The notes: generated by a model not told the origin, from the sequence alone. A DNA stretch of 64,000 bases from JBBQZU01 sp041749535 (GCA_041749535.1 JBGTBE010000011.1:1-64000), one strand, 5' to 3'. Positions 25,830-34,945 are shown, counted from the stretch's first letter. Numbers and translations: made by a program.

Positions 25830-27348
25830 TTACTTTTTCACCATCTTCTTGGTAATCATTTCACCATTGGCATACACGGTATAGAAGTACATTCCAGGTG
25901 CAAGGTAGCTGCCATTGAGAGTGATTGATTGGGGTCCGGCATTCATTTGTTCGTCTACTAGCTTGTGTAACGGACGTCCGTTCACATCGCTCACAAGAAC
26001 CACTACGCTGGCATCGGCGGGGAGTGTAAAATCAATCCGTGTGTAGGTGTCAAAAGGATTTGGCACGTTTTGCATAAGCTTAATGCCGCCGCTCTTACCG
26101 GCAGGAACATGCTCATCAATTGTACTGTCCCATATTTGGTCAAGGGTAGGGCATGTACAACAATTGTCTGTCTTAGTTTGAAGGGCTTGTACTACTGCAA
26201 GGATGGATGCCATTTGTTGTTGCAAATTTTCAATTTGATCTTGAAGTACTTCCACTTCGTTCTGAAGCACTTCTGCTTCTTCACTTTTAGCTTCAGCCAT
26301 ATCGCTTTGTTCGTTGAACCCAGCGATAAGAAGTGGAATAAACTGCTCATAGTTAAGACCTTTAATTTCTACTTCAGGCGACACTGGCTCATTTTCAAGG
26401 TTAGTCATTGCAGGGTGGGTGTAGTTTCTCACCAAACTGGGCAACACTGCTTCTACATCCTGAGAGATGAGTCCATACCTCGTACCTTCAGGCAATGAGA
26501 GAAAATCGTATTCTTCTGTCTTGAATTCGTAGGTTTTGGCACTCAGCTGGTTCAATATTTCTGAGGCATTTTCTATATTCTCAATGTTTTGTTTGAGGTT
26601 TTCGTCAGAAGGGGCAATGATAGAGCCTGAGTATTCAATGTCGCCAATAAGGTATAGGGCCCAATTTTCTTCTCCTCCCGTTTCAGTACAAGTTACTATA
26701 TCAGATGGCTTGTCGCTACCGTACAGGCCTATATTGATCCGGGCGCCACAAGCTACTCCTATAATTCCAAAATTGGTAGAAGCCTGTTCTGCTGTGACGA
26801 CATTGAGCGCAGTACCTCTGGCGCCGATGTTATAACAGGGAGGCGCGCTTCCACCGCTCAGAAAAGCGTTTTGTGCAATGCCTTGAAATCCGTAGTTCTG
26901 CGTGGCTTTGGAATCAATCAGGGTAGCAAATCCACGGTTTATTCCAAGGTTTGAACCAGTGGTTGCTATCTCGGTGTACACCCCATTGTTTGATGCGACA
27001 AACATTGTTCCCGATGAAGCGGTATTCACAAAAAAACCTGGCTCCCGCTATACTGGCTCCAGTGCTTGTTGAATTGGATTCAATTCCAACATTGCTGGTC
27101 TGAGAAATCCGCAAATTTATACCTGCGGCAGGTGTGGCATTAAGGCCGAGTTTTCCGGTTGTTGAGAGGGTCATGCGCAAGGAACCGTCGGTGTGGAAAA
27201 GAAGTGGCTCAGTGTTGTTGGTGCCGAAGTATTCACCGGGTGCAATTGAGTTTCCATCAATATCCCAAGTCTGACCTTGAGAAATTCCTGACCACAATAA
27301 TACGATGCCTAATGATAAGGCAATGTTGATGTTTAGAATCGTTTTCAT
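25830..27348 (-). CDS. T9SS cargo with S74 intramolecular chaperone domain, frameshifted
   Basis: Two overlapping frames make one protein of about 505 aa. The first (27348 to about 27036) has a signal peptide ending GISQGQ. The second (to 25830) carries the rest. They join if one base is removed from a 7-A run at 27030-27036. After a repetitive beta-rich passenger comes a Peptidase_S74 / tail-fibre chaperone domain beginning IIAPSDENLKQNI (Ser-Lys pair, codon of Ser at 26607-26609), with YGLISQDVEAVLP. A coiled coil (about EAKSEEAEVLQNEVEVLQDQ) and a type A T9SS sorting domain follow (QNVPNPFDTYTRIDF to ITKKMVKK). The break may be a sequencing error, phase variation or decay. Confidence 0.8.
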
Positions 27349-27379
27349 TTTAGGGAGGTTTAATTACCCTAAACTGAAC

Positions 27380-28396
27380 TCATCGCTTTACAAATTTTTG
27401 GCAGCTTTGCCAAGACCTACTCTTATCTTCTAAAACAAGCATATACAAGCCATCTTTCAGCAAATCAACCGAGATTTGAACATATTCTTGATTTCCTGTA
27501 ATGCCTTGTATCAACTCAGTTCCCAAAATATCCATTATTCTGTAACTAGTAAATGTGGGTGCTTGAACATTCAAAATTCCTGTAGTAGGGTTTGGCCATA
27601 CTTTAAGTTGATTTTCAGACCGCCTACTTAGATTCAGTGAATTTGAACCAACATAAACATTGTCTACATAGTAATAGGCATGATTGAGATAGTGATTAAA
27701 ACTATCTTGTCCTTCCGGGAGCGCATTGGTAGATTCAATCTCAGAATTAGATTGAAAATTACCTATATACATAAAGCGCTCTCCACCTCTTGCAATATAG
27801 GTCCAGTTGAGCAGGGTCCAGTTTTCTTTGTCCACTATGAAATTACCAGCACTGTTACTTAGGGAGGGGGTGATTGGTAAATGATTGGCAGAAAGATAGT
27901 TCGTATCCAACTCGTTAATAAAAGAAACCTGTATTGCCCAAATACCCCTGGCCATCCGTTCAGCGAGAGAAACATAAAAGCTCACTTCATATATTTCATT
28001 CTCTATGAGCGGCTCTACGAGTTCTACAGAAAGATATTCTCGCCATTCAACATCAGGCGCATATCCAGGAGCCATAGCAAAAAAACCTCCATATCCGTCA
28101 CCCTCATAAGGCTCCTGACATCCAAGGAAATTCGTTGGCACACCAAAATGCCATTGATTAAGCGATACAATCTCAGGATAAGGACAAGGATCCGGATTTA
28201 CAGCACCGCACACGTGAAATACGTCAGGAGTACCTTTGGTTGGCCTAAACCAGGGAGGTGCATGGTGTATATGGCCATTGTTCCACTGACATTCTGAGCG
28301 CTCTTCAAACCCCGGATTGGGTACAAGATTCACTGGTTGAGCACATGCTACAAAGCAGGAAAAGATAAAAAAAAGAAAAGTAAAGCGATAAGCCAA
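27380..28396 (-). CDS. Secreted T9SS cargo protein, unknown function
   Basis: 338 aa. A signal peptide (MAYRFTFLFFIFSCFVACAQ) precedes VNLVPNPGFEE, the usual opening of a carbohydrate-binding-like jellyroll module. The middle contains LSVELVEPLIENEIYEVSF and the pattern MYIGNFQSN, both typical of that fold. The C-terminus is a type A T9SS sorting domain (QLKVWPNPTTGILNVQAPTF then DGLYMLVLEDKSRSWQSCQK). It is therefore exported and anchored at the cell surface or released. The codons look more A/T-rich than neighbouring housekeeping genes. It lies 31 bases upstream of the S74 protein on the same strand, so the two may share an mRNA. Confidence 0.82.
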   Translation of the reverse strand: MAYRFTFLFFIFSCFVACAQPVNLVPNPGFEERSECQWNNGHIHHAPPWFRPTKGTPDVFHVCGAVNPDPCPYPEIVSLNQWHFGVPTNFLGCQEPYEGDGYGGFFAMAPGYAPDVEWREYLSVELVEPLIENEIYEVSFYVSLAERMARGIWAIQVSFINELDTNYLSANHLPITPSLSNSAGNFIVDKENWTLLNWTYIARGGERFMYIGNFQSNSEIESTNALPEGQDSFNHYLNHAYYYVDNVYVGSNSLNLSRRSENQLKVWPNPTTGILNVQAPTFTSYRIMDILGTELIQGITGNQEYVQISVDLLKDGLYMLVLEDKSRSWQSCQKFVKR

Positions 28397-28567
28397 TTTT
28401 TGGGAGTTTTGGGTTAAAATTAACTTGAAATTGTTTTAGGGTTCGAGGGAGCGAATGCCCGAAGTTGCTGCTTTGAAATATTTTCTTTCGGCCCCAAGGC
28501 CGCCAATGCTGAACCGAAATAAGACGATAAAAGATGCTTGCGTAGATTCCCAGATTCAGCCGGACCA

Positions 28568-28600
28568 GTGCAAGGTGCAAGGTGCAAGGTGCAAGGTGCA
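28568..28600. repeat. Heptamer short tandem repeat (GTGCAAG)
   Basis: Four perfect copies of GTGCAAG plus a partial fifth (GTGCA) lie head to tail. This is a simple heptameric repeat of the kind seen scattered in intergenic DNA of some Bacteroidota and cyanobacteria. The same heptamer recurs once at 28932-28938, just before the 26-bp repeat. There are no spacers, so it is not a CRISPR array. Confidence 0.9.
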
Positions 28601-28937
28601 ATATGGTTTTTTCACTTTCACAACAATGAAGGTATAAAAACATTTTTAATATCAAAGCCGTGAGCAAGATATGTAGCTTCGGCCAATAGGAATAAGCTCA
28701 GTGCTTATTGAGGCAGTTGGTGTTGCGTCAATTATTAATCGGCCTTCACAGCAGAATTGTAAAAGGGAATTTTGCTTTGATAAAAATCTGCCGGGCTTAA
28801 ATCCAATTTAATAAACATGAACTAACAACCCCCCAACCAAAAAGGCACTGACAGGGCATATTCGTTTGGGCTGAAGTCGAGAATCCAACAACTAAACGCT
28901 GAAGCTTTCGCCTTATGCTGAATCCATGCATGTGCAA

Positions 28938-28963
28938 GGTTTCAGCGTAAGCTGTGAAAACCA
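28938..28963. repeat. 26-bp imperfect-palindrome repeat, copy 2
   Basis: Identical over 26 bases to 25717-25742 and in the same orientation. It lies 12 bases beyond the stop of the TPR gene. Together the copies flank the two T9SS cargo genes. A related inverted sequence (GCTTTCGCCTTATGCTGAA) lies just before it, at about 28903-28922, so the local RNA could fold further. Confidence 0.85.
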
Positions 28964-28974
28964 ACCCCAACCCC

Positions 28975-30234
28975 TCACTTCGTCCTCATACAGAAGTCGC
29001 TAATTTTCTGTTCAGCTTTTTTAAAGCCCAGCCTCAGTGCTTCTTGCAAATCTTCGCAGCCGGGTATTTCCTGGTAGTTCATGATTTTGGTAATGCCCCG
29101 ATTGTAGTATGCATCGGCATAGGTGGGGTCTAGTCTTATGGCTTGGTCATAATCTCTCAGTGCTTCCATGTATTTACCAAAGAAGGATTTTAAGTTGCCC
29201 CGCTGATTCCACAGCGTGGGGTCATCAGGGTCTGTTTCTATAGCCCGGTCAAAGTCCACTACGCTGGCAGCGTAATCGCCCAACATGCTGCGGGAAAAGC
29301 CTCGGTTGTAAAGTGCATCTGTGAAATCGCCCTTTATGTCAATGGCCCGGGAGTAGTCTTTGATCGCCGCTTCATCTTCACCCAACATTTTATTGGCAAT
29401 GGCCCGGTTGAAGTGCGCATTGGGAAAATCCTGGTTGATGGCGATGGCTATGTTGAGGTCATTGAGGGCCTTGTCGGGATTGCCCATTCTTTTGTGCACC
29501 ACCCCACGGTTATAATAGGCTATTGGAAATCTGGGATTGATGGAAATGGCCTGATCAAAAGATTCGAGCGCAGCAAGAAGTTCATCGAAGTGCAAGTGAA
29601 ACAACCCCTTGATGTCATACACTAGCGCAGAATATGGGCGCAGGGCAAGTGCGCTTTCCAGATCTTTCAATGCTGCATCATAATCATTGAGGCGGGTGTA
29701 GGTGATGGCGCGTTTCAGGTAGGCCATGGTATCTTTTGGGTTGAGCTCAAGAATGAAGTTGAGGTCGCTGAGTGCATCATTAAATTCGTTGCTTTCCAGA
29801 TTTGCCAGCGACCTGGTGTCGAGCAGGTAATCTTCGTACGGACTCATCTCCAGCGCTTTATCCAGTGTTGTGATGGCACCTTTGAAGTCGCTTTGCAGTA
29901 TTTGCAGCTTGGCGCGCTGATCGTAATACACCCCGCTGGAAGGATTTATTTCTATGGCTTTATTGTAGTCCACTGCCGACTCAGTGTACCTGCCCATACG
30001 CTGCAGGAGGAGCGCTCTCTTCATATAGGCCTCTGCATAATTGGGATCCGTTTTTATAGCGGCGGTATACTCATCATAGGCATTGTTGAAGTTGCCTCCT
30101 CTTTTGGACATTTCTGCTTTCTGCATGAACTGCATGGATTCCTGCCGGCCCTGTGAATACTCTACTTGCGCCATTACAGTATCGTGGATAGATACAATGC
30201 TGAGAAATAAAAGCAGGCGCCTAAGCTTCATCAT
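28975..30234 (-). CDS. Exported tetratricopeptide repeat protein
   Basis: 419 aa. A signal peptide (to TVMAQ, about residue 22) is followed by roughly ten TPR units from residue 33 almost to the end. They are unusually regular, for example AYYNRGVVHKRMGNPDKALN and ALYNRGFSRSMLGDYAASVV. The C-terminus holds an extra part with two Cys (PGCEDLQEALRLGF, ISDFCMRTK), typical of Sel1/TPR proteins of Bacteroidota. It is a likely periplasmic scaffold without a visible enzyme domain. It is a single-gene unit and its partner is unknown. Confidence 0.85.
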   Translation of the reverse strand: MMKLRRLLLFLSIVSIHDTVMAQVEYSQGRQESMQFMQKAEMSKRGGNFNNAYDEYTAAIKTDPNYAEAYMKRALLLQRMGRYTESAVDYNKAIEINPSSGVYYDQRAKLQILQSDFKGAITTLDKALEMSPYEDYLLDTRSLANLESNEFNDALSDLNFILELNPKDTMAYLKRAITYTRLNDYDAALKDLESALALRPYSALVYDIKGLFHLHFDELLAALESFDQAISINPRFPIAYYNRGVVHKRMGNPDKALNDLNIAIAINQDFPNAHFNRAIANKMLGEDEAAIKDYSRAIDIKGDFTDALYNRGFSRSMLGDYAASVVDFDRAIETDPDDPTLWNQRGNLKSFFGKYMEALRDYDQAIRLDPTYADAYYNRGITKIMNYQEIPGCEDLQEALRLGFKKAEQKISDFCMRTK

Positions 30235-30523
30235 GTGATTCCTGGTATTTGGGTTGCCATGAAATTACATCTTTTTACCAATTGAAGCATAGGTTTTCTT
30301 CATAATACTGGCTTTTCATATGAATGAAAGGAAGTTATGGCTTTGATCGAAGCAACAATTTTAGTGAGTACCATTGAATATGGAAAAGGTAAATATTTCA
30401 AATCTTGTAAAAACTGCCGTTCCTTTCCGGTATGCAGCATTTCCTGAAATGGTCTGATAAACCCAGAGAGAAATCACCCAACTTCATTTAATAGTTAGAG
30501 TATCCACCTTTAAAACCTTTGCC
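30235..30523. other. Intergenic region between divergent genes
   Basis: About 290 bases between the TPR gene and the plug-domain gene, which point away from each other. I see no good promoter, hairpin or reading frame here. The A/T-rich part just before 30524 carries AACCTTTG, one base off a -7 box. Confidence 0.5.
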
Positions 30524-31237
30524 ATGAAAAACATCATTTTTACGCTTGCTTTTATTTCTCTGATTGCACAAGGAACGGCACAGAATTATGGAGAGATCCA
30601 CGGGCGTGTGCTTGACAAAGAAACGAAGACTCCCATACCTTTTGCCACCATCAGTGCCGATTATGGTGGACGGCTCACTGGCACGGTGAGCGACGATGAA
30701 GGGCGGTTTCGCTTGAAACCACTTCAGCCGAGCACCTATGTCATCAAAATTAGTTTTGTAGGTTACGAGTCGCGTACCCTTTCAGAAATTCATGTTGCAT
30801 CGAACAAGATTACAGCGCTCGGTGAAATTTATCTTTCTATAAACAATGACCTCCCGCAGATAGAGATCGTGGGACATAAGCTGATTGATGCCGACAATCC
30901 AAATGTGATTACGATGAAGGACGGACAAATAAAACACAATGCCCTGCTCAGCAATCCTGCCCGGTTGGTAGGTTCGCTCACTTCTGAGCTCACCACTACG
31001 GAGGCGGGTGAGTTTATAGTAAGGGGTGGCAGACCGGGAACTTCAGCAACGTATGTAGATGGTGTGCGGCTCACCAACGGGCTCAACAATCTGCCGGGAT
31101 CGGCCATAAGAAGTATTAGTATCTATACTGGTGGTATTCCGGCAAAGTATGGAGACATTACAGGCGGGGTTGTGATCATCGAAACCAAGAGCTATTTTGA
31201 TTACTACAATGATTATATCGCCGAATTGAACAGGTAA
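30524..31237 (+). CDS. Carboxypeptidase-like domain plus TonB plug, no barrel
   Basis: 237 aa. A signal peptide (to GTAQ, about residue 19) precedes a carboxypeptidase-regulatory-like beta sandwich (GEIHGRVLDKETKTPIPFAT to SFVGYESRTL). A TonB receptor plug region then follows (EFIVRGGRPGTSATYVDGVR and GGIPAKYGDITGGVVIIETK). It stops there with TAA, and no beta-barrel follows; the kbl gene begins 94 bases later. Full TonB-dependent receptors of this family are 700 residues or more. It is therefore either a genuine short plug protein, which is known in Bacteroidota, or the remains of a receptor. The frame is intact with no sign of decay. Confidence 0.85.
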   Translation: MKNIIFTLAFISLIAQGTAQNYGEIHGRVLDKETKTPIPFATISADYGGRLTGTVSDDEGRFRLKPLQPSTYVIKISFVGYESRTLSEIHVASNKITALGEIYLSINNDLPQIEIVGHKLIDADNPNVITMKDGQIKHNALLSNPARLVGSLTSELTTTEAGEFIVRGGRPGTSATYVDGVRLTNGLNNLPGSAIRSISIYTGGIPAKYGDITGGVVIIETKSYFDYYNDYIAELNR

Positions 31238-31283
31238 TTGAATTGGGAAGTCTACATGCACGATTCAGGTTTCAGCCTGATCT

Positions 31284-31314
31284 TTTGCCAGCCGCCCCCA
31301 AATCTTTACTTTCG
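31284..31314 (+). promoter_or_regulatory. Candidate promoter for kbl
   Basis: TTTG (31284-31287), a 19-nt spacer and TACTTTCG (31307-31314) form a near-perfect Bacteroidota promoter (one mismatch in the -7 box), 17 bases before the ATG. Confidence 0.6.
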
Positions 31315-31331
31315 TACCCAAAGCCACTACC

Positions 31332-32531
31332 ATGTACGGAAAGATTCAGCAATACCTACAAAACGAACTTAAAAGCATTGAAGACGCAGGTCTCTTCAAG
31401 CGGGAGCGCATCATCGCCTCGGAGCAAGGAGCAGAGATCACCCTTGCAGATGGAAAAAAGGTGCTCAACTTCTGTGCGAACAACTACCTGGGGCTCTCCT
31501 CGCACCCCGATGTACTGGCCGCAGCGGCAGATACGCTGAAAAGCAGAGGTTACGGGATGTCATCAGTTCGCTTTATCTGTGGCACACAGGATATCCATAA
31601 GAAACTGGAAGCAGCCATTGCCAAATTTCACGGTACTGAAGATACCATCCTCTATGCGGCTTGTTTCGATGCCAACGGAGGCGTGTTCGAACCCCTGCTC
31701 GGTGCGGAAGATGCCATCATAAGCGATGCGCTGAACCATGCCAGCATCATAGACGGTGTGCGCCTTTGCAAAGCGCAGCGGTACCGCTACGCCAACAATG
31801 ATATGTCCGATCTTGAAGTGCAACTGAAGGCTGCAGCTGCTGCGGGTTGTAGATTTAAGCTTATTGTAACAGATGGGGTGTTCAGTATGGATGGTGTGGT
31901 GGCCGATATGAAAGGTATTTGCGATCTCGCTGATAAATACGATGCGATGGTGATGGTGGACGAATGCCACAGCGCTGGTTTTATTGGCAAAACAGGCAGG
32001 GGATCGGTAGAGGCAGGCGGTGTGATGGGCAGGGTAGATATCATTACAGGAACACTTGGAAAAGCCCTGGGCGGCGCTATGGGTGGCTATACCACCGGAC
32101 GCAAGGAGATTATTGAGATGCTTCGTCAGCGCTCACGTCCTTATTTATTTAGTAATTCGTTGGCTCCGGCCATCGTGGGAGCCTCGCTAAAGGTATTCGA
32201 GCTGCTCAGCGAAAGCACAACCCTGCGCGATAAACTGGAGGCCAATGTGAATCGGTTTAAGGAAGGCATGGGCAAGCTCGGGTTCGATATTGTGCAAGGC
32301 GACAGTGCGATAGTGCCTGTAATGTTGTACGATGCGCGTCTCTCCCAGGTCATGGCTGATAAGCTCCTGAAAGAAGGTATTTATGTAATTGGGTTCTACT
32401 ACCCGGTTGTGCCAAAGGACAAAGCCCGCATACGCGTACAACTCAGTGCGGCCCACAGCTTTGAACATATCGACAGGGCCATTGCTGCATTTGAGAAGGT
32501 TGGAAAAGAAGTAGGCGTCCTGGTGGCGTAG
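31332..32531 (+). CDS. kbl: Glycine C-acetyltransferase (2-amino-3-ketobutyrate CoA ligase)
   Basis: 399 aa, a PLP enzyme of the alpha-oxoamine synthase family. It splits 2-amino-3-oxobutyrate with CoA to glycine and acetyl-CoA in threonine breakdown. Family marks are FCANNYLGLSSHP near residue 55, GMSSVRFICGTQDIHKKLE, MVDECHSAGFIGKTGRG and the PLP-lysine motif TGTLGKALGGAMGGYTTG. The length equals E. coli Kbl. No threonine dehydrogenase gene adjoins it here. Serine palmitoyl- or 8-amino-7-oxononanoate synthase are relatives, but the N-terminus (MYGKIQQYLQNELKSIEDAG) fits Kbl. Confidence 0.94.
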   Translation: MYGKIQQYLQNELKSIEDAGLFKRERIIASEQGAEITLADGKKVLNFCANNYLGLSSHPDVLAAAADTLKSRGYGMSSVRFICGTQDIHKKLEAAIAKFHGTEDTILYAACFDANGGVFEPLLGAEDAIISDALNHASIIDGVRLCKAQRYRYANNDMSDLEVQLKAAAAAGCRFKLIVTDGVFSMDGVVADMKGICDLADKYDAMVMVDECHSAGFIGKTGRGSVEAGGVMGRVDIITGTLGKALGGAMGGYTTGRKEIIEMLRQRSRPYLFSNSLAPAIVGASLKVFELLSESTTLRDKLEANVNRFKEGMGKLGFDIVQGDSAIVPVMLYDARLSQVMADKLLKEGIYVIGFYYPVVPKDKARIRVQLSAAHSFEHIDRAIAAFEKVGKEVGVLVA

Positions 32532-32642
32532 GTGCTTTCAGTTTTCTACTGAAATTAGAAGGAGTCCACTTGATTTCCTCTATTTTTCTGAAGTACGCAA
32601 AACCAGAAGGTGCATTCTGCAATTTTAAAAGAAGGACGTAAA

Positions 32643-33581
32643 TTACATTCCTAGCCGTTGTATTTTCTCGGCGAGAAAGCGGGATAGCTTTTCATAGCTC
32701 TCTATGGTCCAGCCGGCCACGTGCGGACTCAACACCACTTTTTCGCTCCTCGACAAATACCCGAAGGGTTCGGGAAGCGCGTTGAAATCCAGGTGTTCAA
32801 AAGATTTTTTCTCGTACTCAATCACGTCGAGGCATGCGCCAAGCACCTTTCCGCTTTCAAGCCCACTTTGTAGGGCCGCTGTATTTACGTGCTTTCCACG
32901 AGCGGTATTGATCAGGTAAAATGGTTTCGCCATGGCTTCGATGAAGGTTGTATCCACATAGTAGTTTGTCTCCTCGCTTAGCGGCAAATGCAAGGAAACT
33001 ACATCTGCTTCATTGTATATTTTTTCCGGGGAACATTCTGAGACTCCCTGCCCACCAAAACCCTTTTTGTACTTATCGTAGGCAAGAACTTTGCAGCCGA
33101 AGCCTTGTAGTTTTTCCGCGAAAGCGCTGCCCATATGTCCGAAGCCTATAATTCCCACCGTCAATGAGCAAAGCTCACGCCCCCGCCTGCCTTCACGGTT
33201 CCAGATGCCTTGCCGCACTTCTGCATCGGCAAGGTGGAGCCTGTTCAGTAGCATAAGCAGCATGCCCACAGCATGTTCACCTACCGCATCGCGGTTGCCT
33301 TCGGGAGAGTTTACCACGCTGATGCCTGCATTTTTGGCGGCAGTGAGATCTATGTTCTCAAGTCCTGCACCGGAACGGGCTATAAATTTGAGGTTTTTAG
33401 CAGCTCTTATAAGAGTAGCATCAACAGGTATCCGGCTGCGAATCACAAGGCCAGCGTAGTCAGCCATGCTTTCCACTATTTCGCTGTAAGGTGAGACATA
33501 ATTGTGTTCGCATTCAAAGCCATTTGCCAGCAGGCGCTCTTCGAGAATAGGGTGCACCCTGTCTACAAACAGCACCTTCAT
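32643..33581 (-). CDS. D-isomer-specific 2-hydroxyacid dehydrogenase (phosphoglycerate dehydrogenase-like)
   Basis: 312 aa. The catalytic domain carries ARSGAGLENIDL with the active-site Arg. The Rossmann motif is GIIGFGHMGSAFAEKL (about 145-160). The C-terminal SPHVAGWTIES supplies the His, and GACLDVIEYE the Glu/Asp region. It lacks the C-terminal ACT domain of long SerA, as in the short phosphoglycerate-dehydrogenase-like forms. NAD-linked oxidation of 3-phosphoglycerate is likely but not proven. Its start shares one base with the mgtE stop (TGATG), so it is coupled to the magnesium transporter. Confidence 0.88.
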   Translation of the reverse strand: MKVLFVDRVHPILEERLLANGFECEHNYVSPYSEIVESMADYAGLVIRSRIPVDATLIRAAKNLKFIARSGAGLENIDLTAAKNAGISVVNSPEGNRDAVGEHAVGMLLMLLNRLHLADAEVRQGIWNREGRRGRELCSLTVGIIGFGHMGSAFAEKLQGFGCKVLAYDKYKKGFGGQGVSECSPEKIYNEADVVSLHLPLSEETNYYVDTTFIEAMAKPFYLINTARGKHVNTAALQSGLESGKVLGACLDVIEYEKKSFEHLDFNALPEPFGYLSRSEKVVLSPHVAGWTIESYEKLSRFLAEKIQRLGM

Positions 33582-34945
33582 CAGATGTTGAAAAAGAGTT
33601 TGGCAAAGAGAAAATATACGCTCAGGCCTATGATGTCATTCATGGTGGTGATGAAGGGACCTGTGGCCAGGGCAGCGTCAATTTTTACTTTGTCGAGGAG
33701 CAGGGGTACAATGGTGCCGAACAAAGCCGCCACGATGATCACTGCGAAGAGGGAAACGCCCACCGTGTAACTGAGGGCCAGAGAATCGAGAAATACGAGG
33801 CCATAAATTAAGATCACAATGCCGCAAACCAGTCCATTAATTGCTGCAACCGCGAGTTCCTTAAGCAGTTTCAGGAAAATACCGCTGGAGGAAAGACTTT
33901 TATTTGCCAGGCCTTGCACTACGATGGCCGAAGATTGTACGCCTACATTTCCGCCCATAGCTGCAATAAGAGGTACGAACAGCATCAATGCAGCGACTTT
34001 AACCAGTTGCTCTTCAAAAATTCCAATCACCTGGGCAACGAGCAGCCCACCTACGAGGCCTATGAGGAGCCAGGGAAGGCGGGCTCTTGACAATAGCCAC
34101 ACATTATCGCCTTCATCCACATCTTCTGATATACCTGATGCAAGCTGATAATCGCGTTCTGCTTCTTCCTTTATAAAGTCCACCACATCATCAATGGTAA
34201 TTCTACCCAGCAAGTGCATGTCCTCATCTACTACAGGCAGTGCGACGAGGTCGTATTTCTCCATCATCTTGGAGCACTCTTCGCCACTGGTATCAGGGTA
34301 TACATATCGGAGGGGGTGGCTTTCAAAAATATCAGCTATAAGGGTCTTGATACTCGATGATGAAAAGAGCAACTTTTTGAGAGGCAGTATTCCTATGAAT
34401 CGGTCATTCTCATCCACCACATACACGGTATACACATGGTCAATTTCTTCGGCCTGTTTGCGCATTTCGCGAATGCCGCGGGCAATGGACCAGGAACTGC
34501 GCACCTTGATAAGTTCCTTGGCCATAAGGCCTCCTGCGGTGTCGTCATCGTACTGAAGGAGGTCGCTTACGTCGGTCTTTTGTTCCTCATCGGTAATGAG
34601 TGCAATAACTTCGGCCTGCTTTTCATCGCTGAGCTCAGAGAGCACGTCGGCAGCATCGTCAGAGTCGATATTGTCGATGAGCTGCTCTGCAATCTCCTTA
34701 GAAGTGAGGGTAGCCAAGAGTCTTTCCCTGCTGTCTTCGTCGAGCTCTACAAGCACATCTGCCGCCTTCTCCCCTTCGAGCAACTTCAGTACATAACTGG
34801 CTTCGACAGTGCGGAGGGCGTCAAAAATCTCCGCAATGTCTGCGGGGTGCAATTTTTCAAATTCGGCAGCGAGGAATCTGTCGCGGCCTTCGGCGATGGC
34901 TTCTCTGAGGTCTTCAAGGTACTCTTTGGTAAGCTCGAAATGCAT
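33581..34945 (-). CDS. mgtE: Magnesium transporter MgtE
   Basis: 454 aa with the standard MgtE layout: a helical N-domain of acidic repeats (about 1-130, including LHPADIAEIFDAL and LSDEKQAEVIALI), a CBS pair (about 135-260, DRFIGILPLKKLLF then LVALPVVDEDMHLLGRITIDDVVDFI), a long plug helix, and a C-terminal membrane domain with five segments. The signature LMLFVPLIAAMGGNVGVQSSAIVVQGLA includes the ion-pore Asn-Gly region. Cytosolic magnesium gates the channel through the N and CBS domains. The dehydrogenase follows with a one-base overlap. Confidence 0.96.
   Translation of the reverse strand: MHFELTKEYLEDLREAIAEGRDRFLAAEFEKLHPADIAEIFDALRTVEASYVLKLLEGEKAADVLVELDEDSRERLLATLTSKEIAEQLIDNIDSDDAADVLSELSDEKQAEVIALITDEEQKTDVSDLLQYDDDTAGGLMAKELIKVRSSWSIARGIREMRKQAEEIDHVYTVYVVDENDRFIGILPLKKLLFSSSSIKTLIADIFESHPLRYVYPDTSGEECSKMMEKYDLVALPVVDEDMHLLGRITIDDVVDFIKEEAERDYQLASGISEDVDEGDNVWLLSRARLPWLLIGLVGGLLVAQVIGIFEEQLVKVAALMLFVPLIAAMGGNVGVQSSAIVVQGLANKSLSSSGIFLKLLKELAVAAINGLVCGIVILIYGLVFLDSLALSYTVGVSLFAVIIVAALFGTIVPLLLDKVKIDAALATGPFITTMNDIIGLSVYFLFAKLFFNI

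Larger units (their letters stand above)
28397..28974. other. Intergenic region with heptamer repeat and second 26-bp repeat
   Basis: Nearly 580 bases without a credible gene. It holds the GTGCAAG tandem repeat (28568-28600) and the second 26-bp repeat (28938-28963), 12 bases from the stop of the TPR gene. Open frames across it are short and unlike any protein I know. I see nothing else I can support. Confidence 0.6.

Noticed and set aside
28568..28600. CRISPR-like array
   Set aside because: The units are 7 bases long with no spacers, and no cas genes are near.
28305..28667. 120-codon frame on the minus strand
   Set aside because: It overlaps the T9SS gene start and the heptamer array, and gives a low-complexity product with no signal or motif.
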